The notes: generated from the letters alone by a model not told the origin. DNA of 39,459 bases from Desulfobacteraceae bacterium (GCA_011389735.1 JAABTS010000037.1:1-39459); one strand, 5' to 3'; numbered from the stretch's first letter, positions 17,079-25,981 are shown. Translations and numbers: made by a program.

Positions 17079-17954
17079 TTAATCGGCTCCACGTATTTTA
17101 TTCACGGCCGGGGCGTTCGGCGGGGGAACCGGTTGGGGCGGATCGGTCAACCCCGTGGCAGACACCAGCTCGCCGATAAAGCTTCCCACAACCACTTTGC
17201 TTTTGATTTTCACCGGAATTTTGCGATGATCCGCCGTAACCCAGACATGAATGGCGGCGTCTTCGCTCTTTTCGAAAATCCCGCCCACATGTTCCAACTC
17301 CGGTTCAATGATAAACGTATCGTAGGTTCCGGAGCTAATGGTGATCGTTTCCCGGCCGACCACTTTGGCCCGTCCGATGACGCATTTTTTACCGTCGGTG
17401 ATGGGCCGTTCAATCACGGTGTTATCTTTTAGTTCGAAAAAACGGGTGAAATAGAAGGCCGAAAGAGGGTCGAAACTGCCCGGCAGAATAGGGATCGGAG
17501 ATCTGGGACGCCCGAAATTGGTGTATAACGCTTTATTTTCATTCCAGTCAAACCGTACGATGATTTCCCTGTGGGTTTTGCCTTCAAGCTGATTCTTTTT
17601 GTATAGCAACGAATGATTCATTTCCTTGTCCGTGTAGGCGTCGATCCGGTCTCTCACCTTATAGAAGTGATCTATAAACGAACGGCTTCTGGCGGTCATA
17701 ACGAACTTGAAGGCTTGTTCCCCTTCCAACTCTTCCATCGGGGCCACTTCAAGCACAGCCTTTCCGGCTCGAATAAATTCCCATTTAAGCACATATTCCA
17801 GTTTTTCGCCAGGAGCAAAGGGTTTGACGGCCTGTGAAAAAGCTACAGGCGCGCTGAAAACAAGAATAAAAAGAAACATGAACCTTATTGGAAAAGCTAA
17901 AGTTCCGAGAAGCCCGGAAGCGTCAATTTGCCGTATATGTTTGTATTTTCTCAT
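17079..17954 (-). CDS. DUF3108 exported protein
   Basis: Secreted protein of 291 residues. The signal sequence is FMFLFILVFSAPVAFS (about 26-41), with cleavage probably after AFS. The mature part fits DUF3108 (PF11306): FAPGEKLEYVLKWEFIRAGKA at the front, a beta-rich middle and the closing VWVTADHRKIPVKIKSKVVVGSF. The family is periplasmic or outer-membrane associated, resembles lipoprotein-binding folds, and has no agreed function. The ATG at 17954 overlaps the apbE stop (TGATG), so it is translationally coupled to apbE; a GTG three bases earlier is also in frame. It is last in the hypD-hypE-apbE unit. Confidence 0.8.
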   Translation of the reverse strand: MRKYKHIRQIDASGLLGTLAFPIRFMFLFILVFSAPVAFSQAVKPFAPGEKLEYVLKWEFIRAGKAVLEVAPMEELEGEQAFKFVMTARSRSFIDHFYKVRDRIDAYTDKEMNHSLLYKKNQLEGKTHREIIVRFDWNENKALYTNFGRPRSPIPILPGSFDPLSAFYFTRFFELKDNTVIERPITDGKKCVIGRAKVVGRETITISSGTYDTFIIEPELEHVGGIFEKSEDAAIHVWVTADHRKIPVKIKSKVVVGSFIGELVSATGLTDPPQPVPPPNAPAVNKIRGAD

Positions 17955-19036
17955 CACTTATCGCTAACGGCGAACCCTGACGACGCATAGTCGACCGGTT
18001 TGCCGTCCCTGGTTTGAACAATTATTAAACATTCAACGCCGGATAGCTTTTCAACGGCGTCGATTCCGGATTCCGGCCCCATTACCATCAGCGCTGTCGC
18101 CAGCCCGTCGGCGAACATACAATTATCAGCCAGCACGGACACGCTGGCCACGCCGTTCGAAACCGGATATCCCGATTCGGGATCGATAATATGTGAATAG
18201 CTCACGCCGCCGGATTCGATATAGTTTCTATAATCGCCGCTCGTGGCCACCGCTTTGTCGCTCATCTCGACAACTGTGTATACCTGGTAGGGCGAAGCGG
18301 TTTTTTCAGGCGTGTTGATCCCGATCCGCCATTTATCATGGTTTTTGTTCAGGCCGGAGACATACACCTCCCCGCCGATTTCCACTGAAAAATTGAAAAA
18401 CCCGTATCTCTGAATCAAGGCGGCGATCTGATCCACGCCGTATCCTTTGGCGATCGACGCAAAATCCAGAGTCACGCCGGGATGTTTCTTCCGAATTCGC
18501 CTGCTGTCGATAATTTCGATACGATCAAACCCGACATAGCTTAGTGCTGCTTGTATTTCATCGGCGGATGGAATTTTCTTGTTTTCTTTTTTATTTCTGA
18601 ATCCCCAGAGATCGAGGAGCGGGTTTACGGCGCCGTCCCATGCGCCCCCGGTTTCCAGATGCAGGCGGGCCGCTGTTCCGAGAACCCTCGAAAAGTCCGC
18701 TGAAATCGGAAATATGGTGTTCGTATCGTTTATGGCGTTGAAACGGCTGATTTCACTGTCTTTCCGATATGTGGACATGCTCTGGTTGATTTCCTCCAGC
18801 CGGCGGTCGATCTTCCTTTGTAATTCAACGACCGAAACGGGTTTTGAATGGACAATTTTGATGTGATAGACCGTGCCCATCGTTTCGCCGGAAATTCGCA
18901 TCTCCTTGGGACCACACCCGATAACGCAGGCTGTAATAATCAGAGCTGCAAGGAACAGGCAAACGGCCGAATTCGGCGGCACATCCTTTGTGTACCTTGA
19001 TTTAAACCGCTTTTTCATTAAAGGAACCATAATCAT
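17954..19036 (-). CDS. apbE: ApbE FAD:protein FMN transferase, lipoprotein
   Basis: 360 residues. The N-terminal hydrophobic segment ends in a lipobox (ACVIGC, about 37-42), so the enzyme is probably a periplasmic lipoprotein. Family signatures include ISGETMGTVYHIKI, DGAVNPLLDLWGF, GVTLDFASIAKGYGVD (the metal/FAD region), IDPESGYPV and SVLADNCMFADGLATALMVMG. ApbE cleaves FAD and transfers FMN to Thr in D/S-G-A-T motifs such as SGAT of RnfG at 4534-5118, which is the obvious substrate here. The start is uncertain: ATGs at 19036, 19030 and 19018 are all in frame and none has a good ribosome-binding site. It lies 6 bases after hypE. Catalytic motifs are complete. Confidence 0.93.
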   Translation of the reverse strand: MIMVPLMKKRFKSRYTKDVPPNSAVCLFLAALIITACVIGCGPKEMRISGETMGTVYHIKIVHSKPVSVVELQRKIDRRLEEINQSMSTYRKDSEISRFNAINDTNTIFPISADFSRVLGTAARLHLETGGAWDGAVNPLLDLWGFRNKKENKKIPSADEIQAALSYVGFDRIEIIDSRRIRKKHPGVTLDFASIAKGYGVDQIAALIQRYGFFNFSVEIGGEVYVSGLNKNHDKWRIGINTPEKTASPYQVYTVVEMSDKAVATSGDYRNYIESGGVSYSHIIDPESGYPVSNGVASVSVLADNCMFADGLATALMVMGPESGIDAVEKLSGVECLIIVQTRDGKPVDYASSGFAVSDK

Positions 19037-19042
19037 GTCTTT

Positions 19043-20053
19043 TCAGCAAATTCTGGGGAGCTGTTCGCCGGCCAGCATATCCACTATACGAGTCCCCCCG
19101 ATGGTTGTTTTCATATACACTTTGCCGGGACGTTCCGAAACCACCCGGCCGATAACGGCGGCCGATTTTCCGAATTCATCGTTTCGAACGGCCTGGAGAG
19201 CTTTATCCGCATCATCCGGGCTCACAAAGGCGATCAGTTTTCCTTCGTTGGCTACATACAACGGATCGAATCCAAGCAGTTCGCAGGCGCCGGCCGCCTC
19301 CGGGCGAACCGGGATATCGGCCTCGTTTATCTCGACGCCCACTTTGGATTGCAGGGCGATTTCATTGAGGGCCGTACCGAGCCCGCCCCTGGTAGGATCT
19401 CGGAGTACATGCACCCCTCCGACCGATGACAGCAGCCTTTTGACCATATGGTTTAGTGGAGCGGTGTCGCTTTTCAGCGATGATGAAAACGTGAGACCTT
19501 CTCTTAACGTTAAAACAGTCATGCCGTGATCGGCGATAGATCCGCTGAGGATAATCAAATCCCCGGCCCGGGCGTTTCGTGCATCCAAAAAAACATGATC
19601 CGGAACCCAGCCCACTCCGGATGTATTGATATAGATTTTGTCAGCCGCGCCGTTGGGAACCACCTTGGTGTCTCCCGTCACTATGGAAACGCCGGCCCGT
19701 TCCGCGGATCGGGCGATACTCTTGAGAATATCTTCCAGATCGGAAAGCGGAAAGCCTTCCTCGATAATTAGCCCCAGGCTCAAAAACGCCGGCTCGCCTC
19801 CGCACATGGCGATATCGTTCACAGTTCCATTCACCGCCAGCTCGCCGATATCACCGCCGGGGAACCGGATCGGATCAACCGTATAAGAATCAGTTGAAAA
19901 GGCGATCCGTCGCCCGCCCGCATCGAAAACCGCGCCGTCGTTCATGCCCTCCAGATGCGGCGTTTTGAACAAAGGCGCCACCATTTCAGATATCAGGCGG
20001 TGAGACATCTTGCCGCCGCCGCCGTGATCGAGCAATATTTTATCCGTCGTCAT
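19043..20053 (-). CDS. hypE: Hydrogenase maturation protein HypE
   Basis: Carbamoyl-dehydratase that makes the thiocyanate on its C-terminal Cys, supplying the cyanide ligands for the [NiFe] hydrogenase iron. The protein (336 residues) ends in the diagnostic PRIC. Near the N-terminus HGGGGKMSH and later FSTDSYTVDPIRFPGGDIG are the ATP-binding AIRS-type motifs; DPTRGGLGTALNEIA is in the second half. The ATG at 20053 was preferred over an in-frame ATG at 20068 because GAGGAAC is centred 8-14 bases ahead of it. hypD immediately precedes it with a 4-base overlap in the longer reading. Cytoplasmic. Confidence 0.95.
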   Translation of the reverse strand: MTTDKILLDHGGGGKMSHRLISEMVAPLFKTPHLEGMNDGAVFDAGGRRIAFSTDSYTVDPIRFPGGDIGELAVNGTVNDIAMCGGEPAFLSLGLIIEEGFPLSDLEDILKSIARSAERAGVSIVTGDTKVVPNGAADKIYINTSGVGWVPDHVFLDARNARAGDLIILSGSIADHGMTVLTLREGLTFSSSLKSDTAPLNHMVKRLLSSVGGVHVLRDPTRGGLGTALNEIALQSKVGVEINEADIPVRPEAAGACELLGFDPLYVANEGKLIAFVSPDDADKALQAVRNDEFGKSAAVIGRVVSERPGKVYMKTTIGGTRIVDMLAGEQLPRIC

Positions 20054-20064
20054 AAATTCGTTCC

Positions 20065-21147
20065 TCATTCGTCATAATACTTGAAATACGCGGCGCAAGT
20101 TCCTTCGCTCGACACCATGCAAGGCCCCACCGGATTTTCAGGCGAGCAGGATTTTTTATACAAAGGGCATTGCGGCGGCGTAAGAACCCCGGTCAAAATT
20201 TTTCCACAGGCGCATCCTTTGGGTTCCCGGGATTCCGTCTGCGGAATATTGAAACGGACTTCCGCGTCAAAAGATTCAAATGAGTTTCGAATTTTCAGGC
20301 CGCTTCCAGGAATCTCTCCCAACCCACGCCATTCTGAGTCGCGGGGAATGAAAATACGATCCATGACCGTTTGCGCTTTGGTGTTGCCGGTCTTCGTGAC
20401 GGCTCTCGGATAAGCGTTTTCCAGATCCGGCGCTCCGTTCGCGATTTGAACGATCAGCATATAAATCGAATGCGCCAGATCGCCTGGTTCAAAACCGGCG
20501 ATAACGCAAGGGATGGGATGAGCGTCAAAAAACGGCCTGTATGCATCTTCGCCGATAATTACCGATACGTGGCCCGGCAGCAAAAATCCGTCGATATTGA
20601 TATGCTCCGAGGCCATGAGCGTGAACAAGGCCGGTGGAACCAGCTTATGCGCTGAAAAAACGCTGAAGTTGGAAACGTTCTGTTGCGCCGCCGTCAATAT
20701 CGATGCGGCTATTGTCGGCGCGGTGGTTTCGAATCCGACTCCTGCGAAAACAACATCCCGATCAGGATTCTTTTTGGCGATTTCAACAGCGTCAAACGCT
20801 GAATAGACGATTCTAACATCACATCCGCCGGCACGTTCCCGTTGAAGAGAAGTTTCCGTACCCGGCACCCGGATAAGATCTCCGAATGTTGTCAGAATAA
20901 CGCCCATACCCGACAACTCGATAATCGAATCGATCTCCTTCTGAGACGTCACACATACGGGACAGCCGGGACCCGACAGAAGCGAGACGGTTTCAGGTAA
21001 AACGCTCCGGACGCCGCTCCGGAAAATTGCCATGGTGTGCGTGCCGCAAACCTCCATCAAGCGTATTTCCGGCCGGCCCATTTCGTTTATTTTCCTGATC
21101 AGCCCTTTGGTTATTTCAGGGTTTCTATACTCTTCCCGATATTTCAT
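20065..21147 (-). CDS. hypD: Hydrogenase maturation protein HypD
   Basis: Iron-sulfur scaffold on which the Fe(CN)2CO group for [NiFe] hydrogenases is assembled with HypC and HypE. The 360-residue length is normal. Signatures are EVCGTHTMAIFRSGVRSVLP (about 33-52), GPGCPVCVTSQKEID (about 60-74), GFETTAPTIAA, GFLLPGHVSVIIG, and the C-terminal Cys-rich cluster region (CACGKILTGVLTPPQCPLY, then CMVSSEGTCAAY). hypC is not adjacent, and no hydrogenase structural gene is in the window, so the rest of the set must be elsewhere. It is first gene of the hypD-hypE-apbE-DUF3108 unit; its own ribosome-binding site is weak. Confidence 0.95.
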   Translation of the reverse strand: MKYREEYRNPEITKGLIRKINEMGRPEIRLMEVCGTHTMAIFRSGVRSVLPETVSLLSGPGCPVCVTSQKEIDSIIELSGMGVILTTFGDLIRVPGTETSLQRERAGGCDVRIVYSAFDAVEIAKKNPDRDVVFAGVGFETTAPTIAASILTAAQQNVSNFSVFSAHKLVPPALFTLMASEHINIDGFLLPGHVSVIIGEDAYRPFFDAHPIPCVIAGFEPGDLAHSIYMLIVQIANGAPDLENAYPRAVTKTGNTKAQTVMDRIFIPRDSEWRGLGEIPGSGLKIRNSFESFDAEVRFNIPQTESREPKGCACGKILTGVLTPPQCPLYKKSCSPENPVGPCMVSSEGTCAAYFKYYDE

Positions 21148-21820
21148 TTCATATTCTTCGCTTTTTCCGCCCTTTTCGTAATATTCCAGGCCGATAACAC
21201 ACTGAAATTCAATGCCTGAAAAACATAATAACCATTATACTCAAATCAAGGATGCTTTAACAAGATTAAATTTATAATAGAAGCGTTTATTTGATTGGCG
21301 CCAGGCCCAATCCAGTCCCTGTTTTTAGTTTTAAGCTACAATAACAAGCTCTTATGTCAGAGGCGGGCTTGCAACCCCTGCGGTAAGGTTAAAGGATGCA
21401 GGTTTCAGGGGGCGGCGGGCAGGTTAGAAACAGACTTATGAAAAGGCCCCCACAAAAAAACAGGCTACCGCTATAAACCGGGACACTTTTTCAGGGCGCA
21501 TTCCCAATTTCCCGCTCAGAGGGGGTTTGCAACCCCTGGCTTACCGTGTCGCATGAACCGGGGCCCGGGGTGCTTCGTATGGCGCGGATTACAAACTCGC
21601 TCAGAGCATTCAGGCGCGAATTCCGCCGGTTTATGGCGGCAGCCAAAAAACATAACGGCTGCATCTCTAAATTTGACCTTTTCAGAAGATTGAAACTTTG
21701 ATAAGAAGTGAGAGTCGTTTTACATATCCTTGTTAAAAAATTTTTAAAAAAACTATAGGGCGTTCGTCATCCTTGAGATCCAATGTCGATTTTTCAACAT
21801 TTTGAAACAAAGACTGGCTG
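21148..21820. other. 673-bp intergenic region rich in repeat fragments
   Basis: No convincing gene. 21148-21340 is plain AT-leaning sequence holding the divergent upstream region of hypD. 21350-21626 contains at least two fragments of PAL-C type. 21660-21820 is AT-rich and presumably holds the promoter of the histidine kinase gene, but I cannot single out a clear -35/-10 pair. Confidence 0.6.
21350..21626. repeat. PAL-C related repeat fragments
   Basis: GGCGGGCTTGCAACCCCTGC near 21363, CCCGCTCAGAGGGGGTTTGC near 21511 and GGATTACAAACTCGCTCAGA near 21586 resemble the GGTTGCAAACCCGCTCAGA portion of PAL-C at 8155-8262 and 32471-32575. The pieces are diverged and probably represent two or three decayed copies. 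Confidence 0.5.
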
Positions 21821-23449
21821 ATGGAAAATTATAAACTGTCGGATATCCTTGATCTTACACCGCTTCAAACAATGGCGGAATCACATTATAAAGCCGCCGG
21901 TATGCCGATCGGCATTATCGACGCAATTGACGGCGCAATCCTGGTGGGCGCCGGCTGGCAGGACATTTGCGTTCATTTTCATCGTGTGAATCCGGTTTCA
22001 CTCGAACGATGCCGCGAAAGCAACGCCCGGATTCAAGGACAGCTCGGTATCGGAGAACATTTCCAATATAAATGTAAAAACGGCCTGTGGGACATCGGCA
22101 TTCCTATCGTGATCGCCGGCAGGCATCTGGCGTCCTTGTTTCTAGGGCAATTTTTTTATGAAAACGAAATCCCTGATCGGGCGTTTTTTTTAAATCAGGC
22201 CGAAGAATTGGGATTTGATAAAACCGCCTATTTTAATGCGCTGGACCTGGTTCCGGTGTTCAGCCGCCGGAAAGTGGAATATATTCTCGAATATAACAAG
22301 GCGCTGGCCCGATATATCGCCGATCTGGCCGAACAGTCGTTAAAACGGATCAATTCCGACAGGGCGTTGCAAAAAGCCTATCAGGATATGGAGTCTCTGG
22401 TAAAGGAACGTAGCGCCGAATTGGTCGCCTCCGAAGAACTACACCGCCTGGTTCTCAGCAGTATCTCGGAAGCCGTTTTCTTGACGGATCAGGATGGAAA
22501 ACTGGTTTATATTTGCACCAACGTCAGTGTTATTTTCGGGTATTCAATCGAAGAAATCAGCTCTATCAATAATATCACCAAACTATTGGGACAAATGCCG
22601 TTCGGTTTCGAGGAATTGGAAACCACCGGCGAAATTTCAAATATCGATGTCGCTATTGAAGATAAGCAGGGGATTCGCCATGATCTGCTGATCACCGTCA
22701 AAAAAGTATCCATCAAAGGCGGAACCGTGCTTTATTCGTGCCGCGACATTACGGCTCGAAAAGCCGCTGAAAAAAAGCTTCTGGATTATCAACAGCAACT
22801 AAAAACGCTATCTTTGGAGTTATTGCTGGTCGAGGAACAGGAAAGACGAACCCTGGCTTCGGAGCTGCATGACCGGATCGGCCAGAGTCTGGCTCTTTCC
22901 AAAATCAAGATGGGGATCATTCGGGAATCGATTGACCATCCTGATTCTCCGGACCTTTTGGACAGCGCTTATTCACTGCTGGAGCAGGTTATTCAAGATG
23001 TAAGAACTCTTACATTCGAAATCAGCCCTTCCATTTTGTATGAATTGGGCCTTGAAGCGGCCATCGAATGGCTCGTTGACAATTTCCGGAAACAACACGG
23101 ACTGCAAGTTGAATTGAACATCGATCTGCGTTATGTGTTCCTGGATAACCATAAGCTTTATCTGCTGTTCCGGATTTTCCGGGAATTGCTGACCAATAGC
23201 GTCAAGCATTCAGGGAAACCGAATGTACAGGCGAATATAAAAACAAAGGACAACAATGTTCAAATTACCGTTAAAGACAACGGCGTCGGTTTTGATGCAT
23301 CGCAATTTGATCATTTTGTAAGCCGAAATCATAAATACGGGCTTTTCAGCATTCGAGAGCGTGTGGAAAGTCTGGAGGGAACCTTCGAGGTCGAATCGGA
23401 ACCGGGCAATGGATGCCGGGTTATGGTGTCGGTTCCTTTAAAAGGATGA
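21821..23449 (+). CDS. Cytoplasmic PocR-PAS sensor histidine kinase (NarX/HisKA_3 type)
   Basis: 542 residues without membrane segments. Residues 5-170 match the PocR sensory domain: SLERCRESN (Cys64), YKCKNGLWDIGIPIVI and LASLFLGQFF are its typical stretches, with cysteines that may bind a ligand or metal. A coiled coil (about 170-205) leads to a PAS domain (about 207-315, ending CRDITARKAAEKKL). The HisKA_3 dimerisation domain contains the phospho-acceptor His350 in LASELHDRIGQSL. The ATPase has the N box ELLTNSVKH (about 455-463) and DNGVGF (486-491). Its usual partner would be a NarL-type response regulator, but none is adjacent. PocR domains often sense small hydrocarbon derivatives; the ligand here is unknown. 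Confidence 0.9.
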   Translation: MENYKLSDILDLTPLQTMAESHYKAAGMPIGIIDAIDGAILVGAGWQDICVHFHRVNPVSLERCRESNARIQGQLGIGEHFQYKCKNGLWDIGIPIVIAGRHLASLFLGQFFYENEIPDRAFFLNQAEELGFDKTAYFNALDLVPVFSRRKVEYILEYNKALARYIADLAEQSLKRINSDRALQKAYQDMESLVKERSAELVASEELHRLVLSSISEAVFLTDQDGKLVYICTNVSVIFGYSIEEISSINNITKLLGQMPFGFEELETTGEISNIDVAIEDKQGIRHDLLITVKKVSIKGGTVLYSCRDITARKAAEKKLLDYQQQLKTLSLELLLVEEQERRTLASELHDRIGQSLALSKIKMGIIRESIDHPDSPDLLDSAYSLLEQVIQDVRTLTFEISPSILYELGLEAAIEWLVDNFRKQHGLQVELNIDLRYVFLDNHKLYLLFRIFRELLTNSVKHSGKPNVQANIKTKDNNVQITVKDNGVGFDASQFDHFVSRNHKYGLFSIRERVESLEGTFEVESEPGNGCRVMVSVPLKG

Positions 23450-23499
23450 ACCGCCGGAATTCCGCTGGATTCGTATCGGCGTACAATCGATTTTATATC

Positions 23500-23529
23500 T
23501 TGACAAAGGGAAGCCGATTCAAGTATGAA
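23500..23529 (+). promoter_or_regulatory. Promoter of the aro leader
   Basis: TTGACA (23500-23505), an 18-base spacer and TATGAA (23524-23529) form a good sigma-70-type promoter. Transcription would begin near 23536, about 20 bases before the ribosome-binding site of the leader peptide, as expected for an attenuator leader. Confidence 0.6.
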
Positions 23530-23571
23530 TCGGAGAAGAAAACAAAGAAACCAATAGGGGAATAATTTGAC

Positions 23572-23649
23572 ATGAAAAAGGGTATAGCGGTTCGATTTTG
23601 GTATTATTGGCGATTTTTCGGGGGGTGTGTCGTATGGGCCGCATGCTGA
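23572..23649 (+). CDS. Aromatic-amino-acid leader peptide, 25 aa
   Basis: A short open frame, ATG at 23572 and TGA at 23647, with AGGGGAA 9 bases upstream. It begins MKKGIAVR and continues directly with FWYYWRFF, then glycines, cysteine, valines and one more Trp, ending AAC. Nine of 25 residues are Phe, Trp or Tyr, eight of them within 8-9 codons (23596-23619). Such a cluster of regulatory codons, followed by an intrinsic terminator (23676-23716) and then the gene for the first enzyme of the aromatic pathway, is the hallmark of ribosome-mediated transcription attenuation, as for trpL and pheL in E. coli. The mixed F/W/Y content suggests response to all three charged tRNAs. The peptide itself probably has no other function. 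Confidence 0.88.
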   Translation: MKKGIAVRFWYYWRFFGGCVVWAAC

Positions 23650-23699
23650 TTTAATATACTATAAACGACTAAAATAAAAAGACCGTGGCCGATATCGAC
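23629..23699 (+). promoter_or_regulatory. Candidate antiterminator pairing in the aro leader
   Basis: GTCGTATGGGCCGC (23629-23642), lying over the end of the leader peptide, can pair with GTGGCCGATATCGAC (23685-23699), which includes half of the 5' arm of the terminator. There is one mismatch, one G-U pair and one bulge. A ribosome stalled on the FWYYWRFF codons would leave 23629-23642 free and favour this pairing; a ribosome at the stop codon would cover it. Found by eye, not by energy calculation. Confidence 0.5.
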
Positions 23700-23716
23700 C
23701 ACGGTCTTTTTATTTT
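23676..23716 (+). terminator. Attenuator terminator upstream of aroF
   Basis: A perfect 8-bp stem, GACCGTGG (23681-23688) and CCACGGTC (23699-23706), is extended by AAAAA/TTTTT and followed by TTTTTATTTT. It is a textbook intrinsic terminator and stands 75 bases before the aroF start, not after a gene, which is the position of an attenuator. A second small hairpin (CCGGC/GCCGG at about 23730-23742) follows. Confidence 0.9.
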
Positions 23717-23790
23717 GTTAAAACGGCGGCCGGCTACGCCGGTTGTTTTAACAATTGATTTATCATCCTAAACATGAAGGAGGCGACATT

Positions 23791-24804
23791 ATGTTGGTGG
23801 TCATGAACAAAAACGCTACACAGGCTGAAATCGACGCGGTCATCACAGCCGTCGAGTCCCACGGATACACGGCGAGACCTATTCCCGGGGGCGAACGAGT
23901 GTCTATCGGCGTGTTGAACAACGAAGGCGCTGTGGATCATTCCCGTTTTTCGGCGCTGTCAGGAGTTAAAGAAGTCATTCCGGTCACCAAGCCCTATAAG
24001 CTGGTCGGTCGTGAATTCAAGTCCGAGGACACGATCGTTCGCGTGGGGGATGCGTTGATCGGCAACAGCCGTTTAACCATTATAGCGGGCCCATGCGCTG
24101 TGGAAAGTGAAACGCAGGCGTTGACGATCGCCGGGCATGTCAAGGCGGCGGGGGCGCAAATTTTCCGGGGCGGAGCGTTCAAACCGAGGACATCCCCGTA
24201 TTCGTTTCAGGGCCTCGGAGAGGATGGTCTCAAAATTCTCGCAAAGGTTCGCGAAACTACCGGGCTTGCGGTCGTGACCGAAGTTTTGGATCTGGAAACA
24301 TTCGATCTTGTCGAAAAATACGCGGACATGGTTCAGATCGGCGCCAGAAACATGCAGAATTTTAGCCTGCTACGCCGGGCGGGGCGGTCCAAAAAGCCGG
24401 TTTTATTGAAGCGGGGGATGTCCGCCACGGTCGATGAGTGGCTCATGGCCGCCGAGTATATTCTGGAAGGCGGAAACGACCAGGTCGTTTTATGCGAACG
24501 CGGGGTCCGCACGTTTGTTCGCCACAGCCGGAACACTTTGGATATTTCCGCGGTTCCGGTGGTGAGCCGGGAGAGTCATTTGCCGATTATCGTTGATCCA
24601 AGCCATGCGGCTGGATATCGTGATCAGGTGATGGCGTTGAGCCGGGCGTCAGTTGCGGCTCAAGCCCACGGCCTCATTGTCGAAGTCCACCATGATCCGG
24701 GCAACGCCTTGAGCGACGGCGCCCAATCTCTATTGCCGGATCAATTCAAGAAGTTGTGCGCCCAGGTTCGATCTATGCATCAAATGCTAATCGAAACCCT
24801 GTAA
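23791..24804 (+). CDS. aroF: 3-deoxy-7-phosphoheptulonate (DAHP) synthase, type I-beta
   Basis: First enzyme of the shikimate pathway: phosphoenolpyruvate plus erythrose 4-phosphate to DAHP. 337 residues from the ATG at 23791, which has AAGGAGG 7 bases upstream; the frame is open 36 bases further but that start is not supported. The N-terminal ~75 residues (MLVVMNKNATQAEIDAVI...) form the ferredoxin-like regulatory domain of the Thermotoga/Bacillus-type enzymes. The barrel follows with IAGPCAVES, GAQIFRGGAFKPRTSPYSFQ, QIGARNMQNF, VLLKRGMSAT and PIIVDPSHAAGYRD, holding the substrate and metal residues. It is governed by the leader-peptide attenuator directly upstream and followed 37 bp later by aroB. 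Allosteric inhibition by aromatic amino acids through the N-terminal domain is known in the family and likely here. Confidence 0.95.
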   Translation: MLVVMNKNATQAEIDAVITAVESHGYTARPIPGGERVSIGVLNNEGAVDHSRFSALSGVKEVIPVTKPYKLVGREFKSEDTIVRVGDALIGNSRLTIIAGPCAVESETQALTIAGHVKAAGAQIFRGGAFKPRTSPYSFQGLGEDGLKILAKVRETTGLAVVTEVLDLETFDLVEKYADMVQIGARNMQNFSLLRRAGRSKKPVLLKRGMSATVDEWLMAAEYILEGGNDQVVLCERGVRTFVRHSRNTLDISAVPVVSRESHLPIIVDPSHAAGYRDQVMALSRASVAAQAHGLIVEVHHDPGNALSDGAQSLLPDQFKKLCAQVRSMHQMLIETL

Positions 24805-24841
24805 AATACATTTCGAATTCCGCATCAGGAGGTAAACAATT

Positions 24842-25867
24842 GTGAAAAAGATCGACATCAAAGGCGAATCGGGAACGTCGTCCATTCTGGTCGGCGAATC
24901 GGTACAGGCGCTTCCGGCTTACATCCCGGCGGAAGGAACGGTGATGATCACCGATGGTCGAGTAAGATCCCTTTACGGACATGCATTCCCGGATTGTCCG
25001 GTCATCGAAATCGGAGAGGGGGAAGGGATTAAAACATTGGATACGCTTTACGACATTTTTGATCGGTTGATCGATTTGGAGGCGGACAGATCGACGATGA
25101 TCGTGGGCGTTGGAGGCGGAATTGTCTGCGATATTACGGGATTCGCCGCATCGACCTATCTCCGGGGCGTCCGGTTCGGATTCGTATCCACCACCCTTCT
25201 ATCTCAAGTGGACGCCAGTGTCGGAGGAAAAAACGGTGTCAATTTCAAAGGCTACAAAAACATGGTCGGAGTGTTCAACCAGCCGCAATTCGTTATCTGT
25301 GACCCGGAGACGCTGGCGACTCTGCCCCGCAGGGAAATTTTATGCGGTTACGCGGAAATCATCAAACACGCCGCTATCGCGGACGCCGGACTGTTTTCTT
25401 TTCTTGAACGAAATTACAAGCAAGCCCTTGATCTTGAACGGCGTATCGTGGAACGAAGTGTTTACGATTCGGTCGTGATCAAGTCCGGAATCGTGAACCG
25501 GGATGAACGGGAGCAAGGCGAACGGCGAAAGCTTAATTTCGGCCACACCTTCGGCCACGCGGTGGAAAAAACGGCCGGCCTGCCTCATGGGGAGTCGGTT
25601 GCCGTGGGCATGGCGCTGGCGGCCCGTCTTTCCGTTAAACGAGGAATGCTTTCGGATTCCGACGGTAAGCGGATTCAGGATTTGATCAGTCATTTCGAAC
25701 TGCCCGTCAAAACCGACGCGGATCGCGGGATGCTTCTGGACGCTCTCAGAAGGGACAAAAAGCGGGAAGGGGACAAAATTCACTTCGTTCTGCTCGATGC
25801 TATCGGCCGGGCGGTCGTCCAGGATGTCGATATCGCCGAACTCGATGCGGCGATTAACGAGTGGTAG
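24842..25867 (+). CDS. aroB: 3-dehydroquinate synthase
   Basis: Converts DAHP to 3-dehydroquinate, the second shikimate step, using NAD and a divalent metal. 341 residues, starting at GTG with AGGAGG upstream. The NAD site is VGVGGGIVCDITGFAASTYLRGV (about 82-104, split here only in description), with TTLLSQVDASVGGKNGVNF next. EIIKHA and LNFGHTFGHAVE provide metal-binding Glu and His residues. It forms a two-gene operon with aroF, so attenuation of aroF should also control aroB. The family length is slightly short but complete. The other shikimate genes are not here. Confidence 0.95.
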   Translation: MKKIDIKGESGTSSILVGESVQALPAYIPAEGTVMITDGRVRSLYGHAFPDCPVIEIGEGEGIKTLDTLYDIFDRLIDLEADRSTMIVGVGGGIVCDITGFAASTYLRGVRFGFVSTTLLSQVDASVGGKNGVNFKGYKNMVGVFNQPQFVICDPETLATLPRREILCGYAEIIKHAAIADAGLFSFLERNYKQALDLERRIVERSVYDSVVIKSGIVNRDEREQGERRKLNFGHTFGHAVEKTAGLPHGESVAVGMALAARLSVKRGMLSDSDGKRIQDLISHFELPVKTDADRGMLLDALRRDKKREGDKIHFVLLDAIGRAVVQDVDIAELDAAINEW

Positions 25868-25903
25868 CGCAATTTTCAGGATTTTCCATCCATATCGATT
25901 TTG

Positions 25904-25972
25904 TTATGTTGAATGTTGAATGTTGAATGTGAGTCCCCTCATTTAGCATTTAACATTTAGCATTCAACATAA
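25904..25972. repeat. Heptad-repeat hairpin, copy 1
   Basis: Three TGTTGAA heptads (25907-25927) on the left face a right arm of variant heptads (TTTAGCATTTAACATTTAGC then ATTCAACATAA). Both ends read TTATGTTGAATG in opposite directions. The centre, in reverse complement TGAGGGGACTCACA, is shared with copies at 31185-31254 and 39352-39459. It sits between aroB and the Cas7-like operon. It could act as a transcription barrier but has no T run. Confidence 0.75.
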
Positions 25973-25981
25973 ATATGATTG

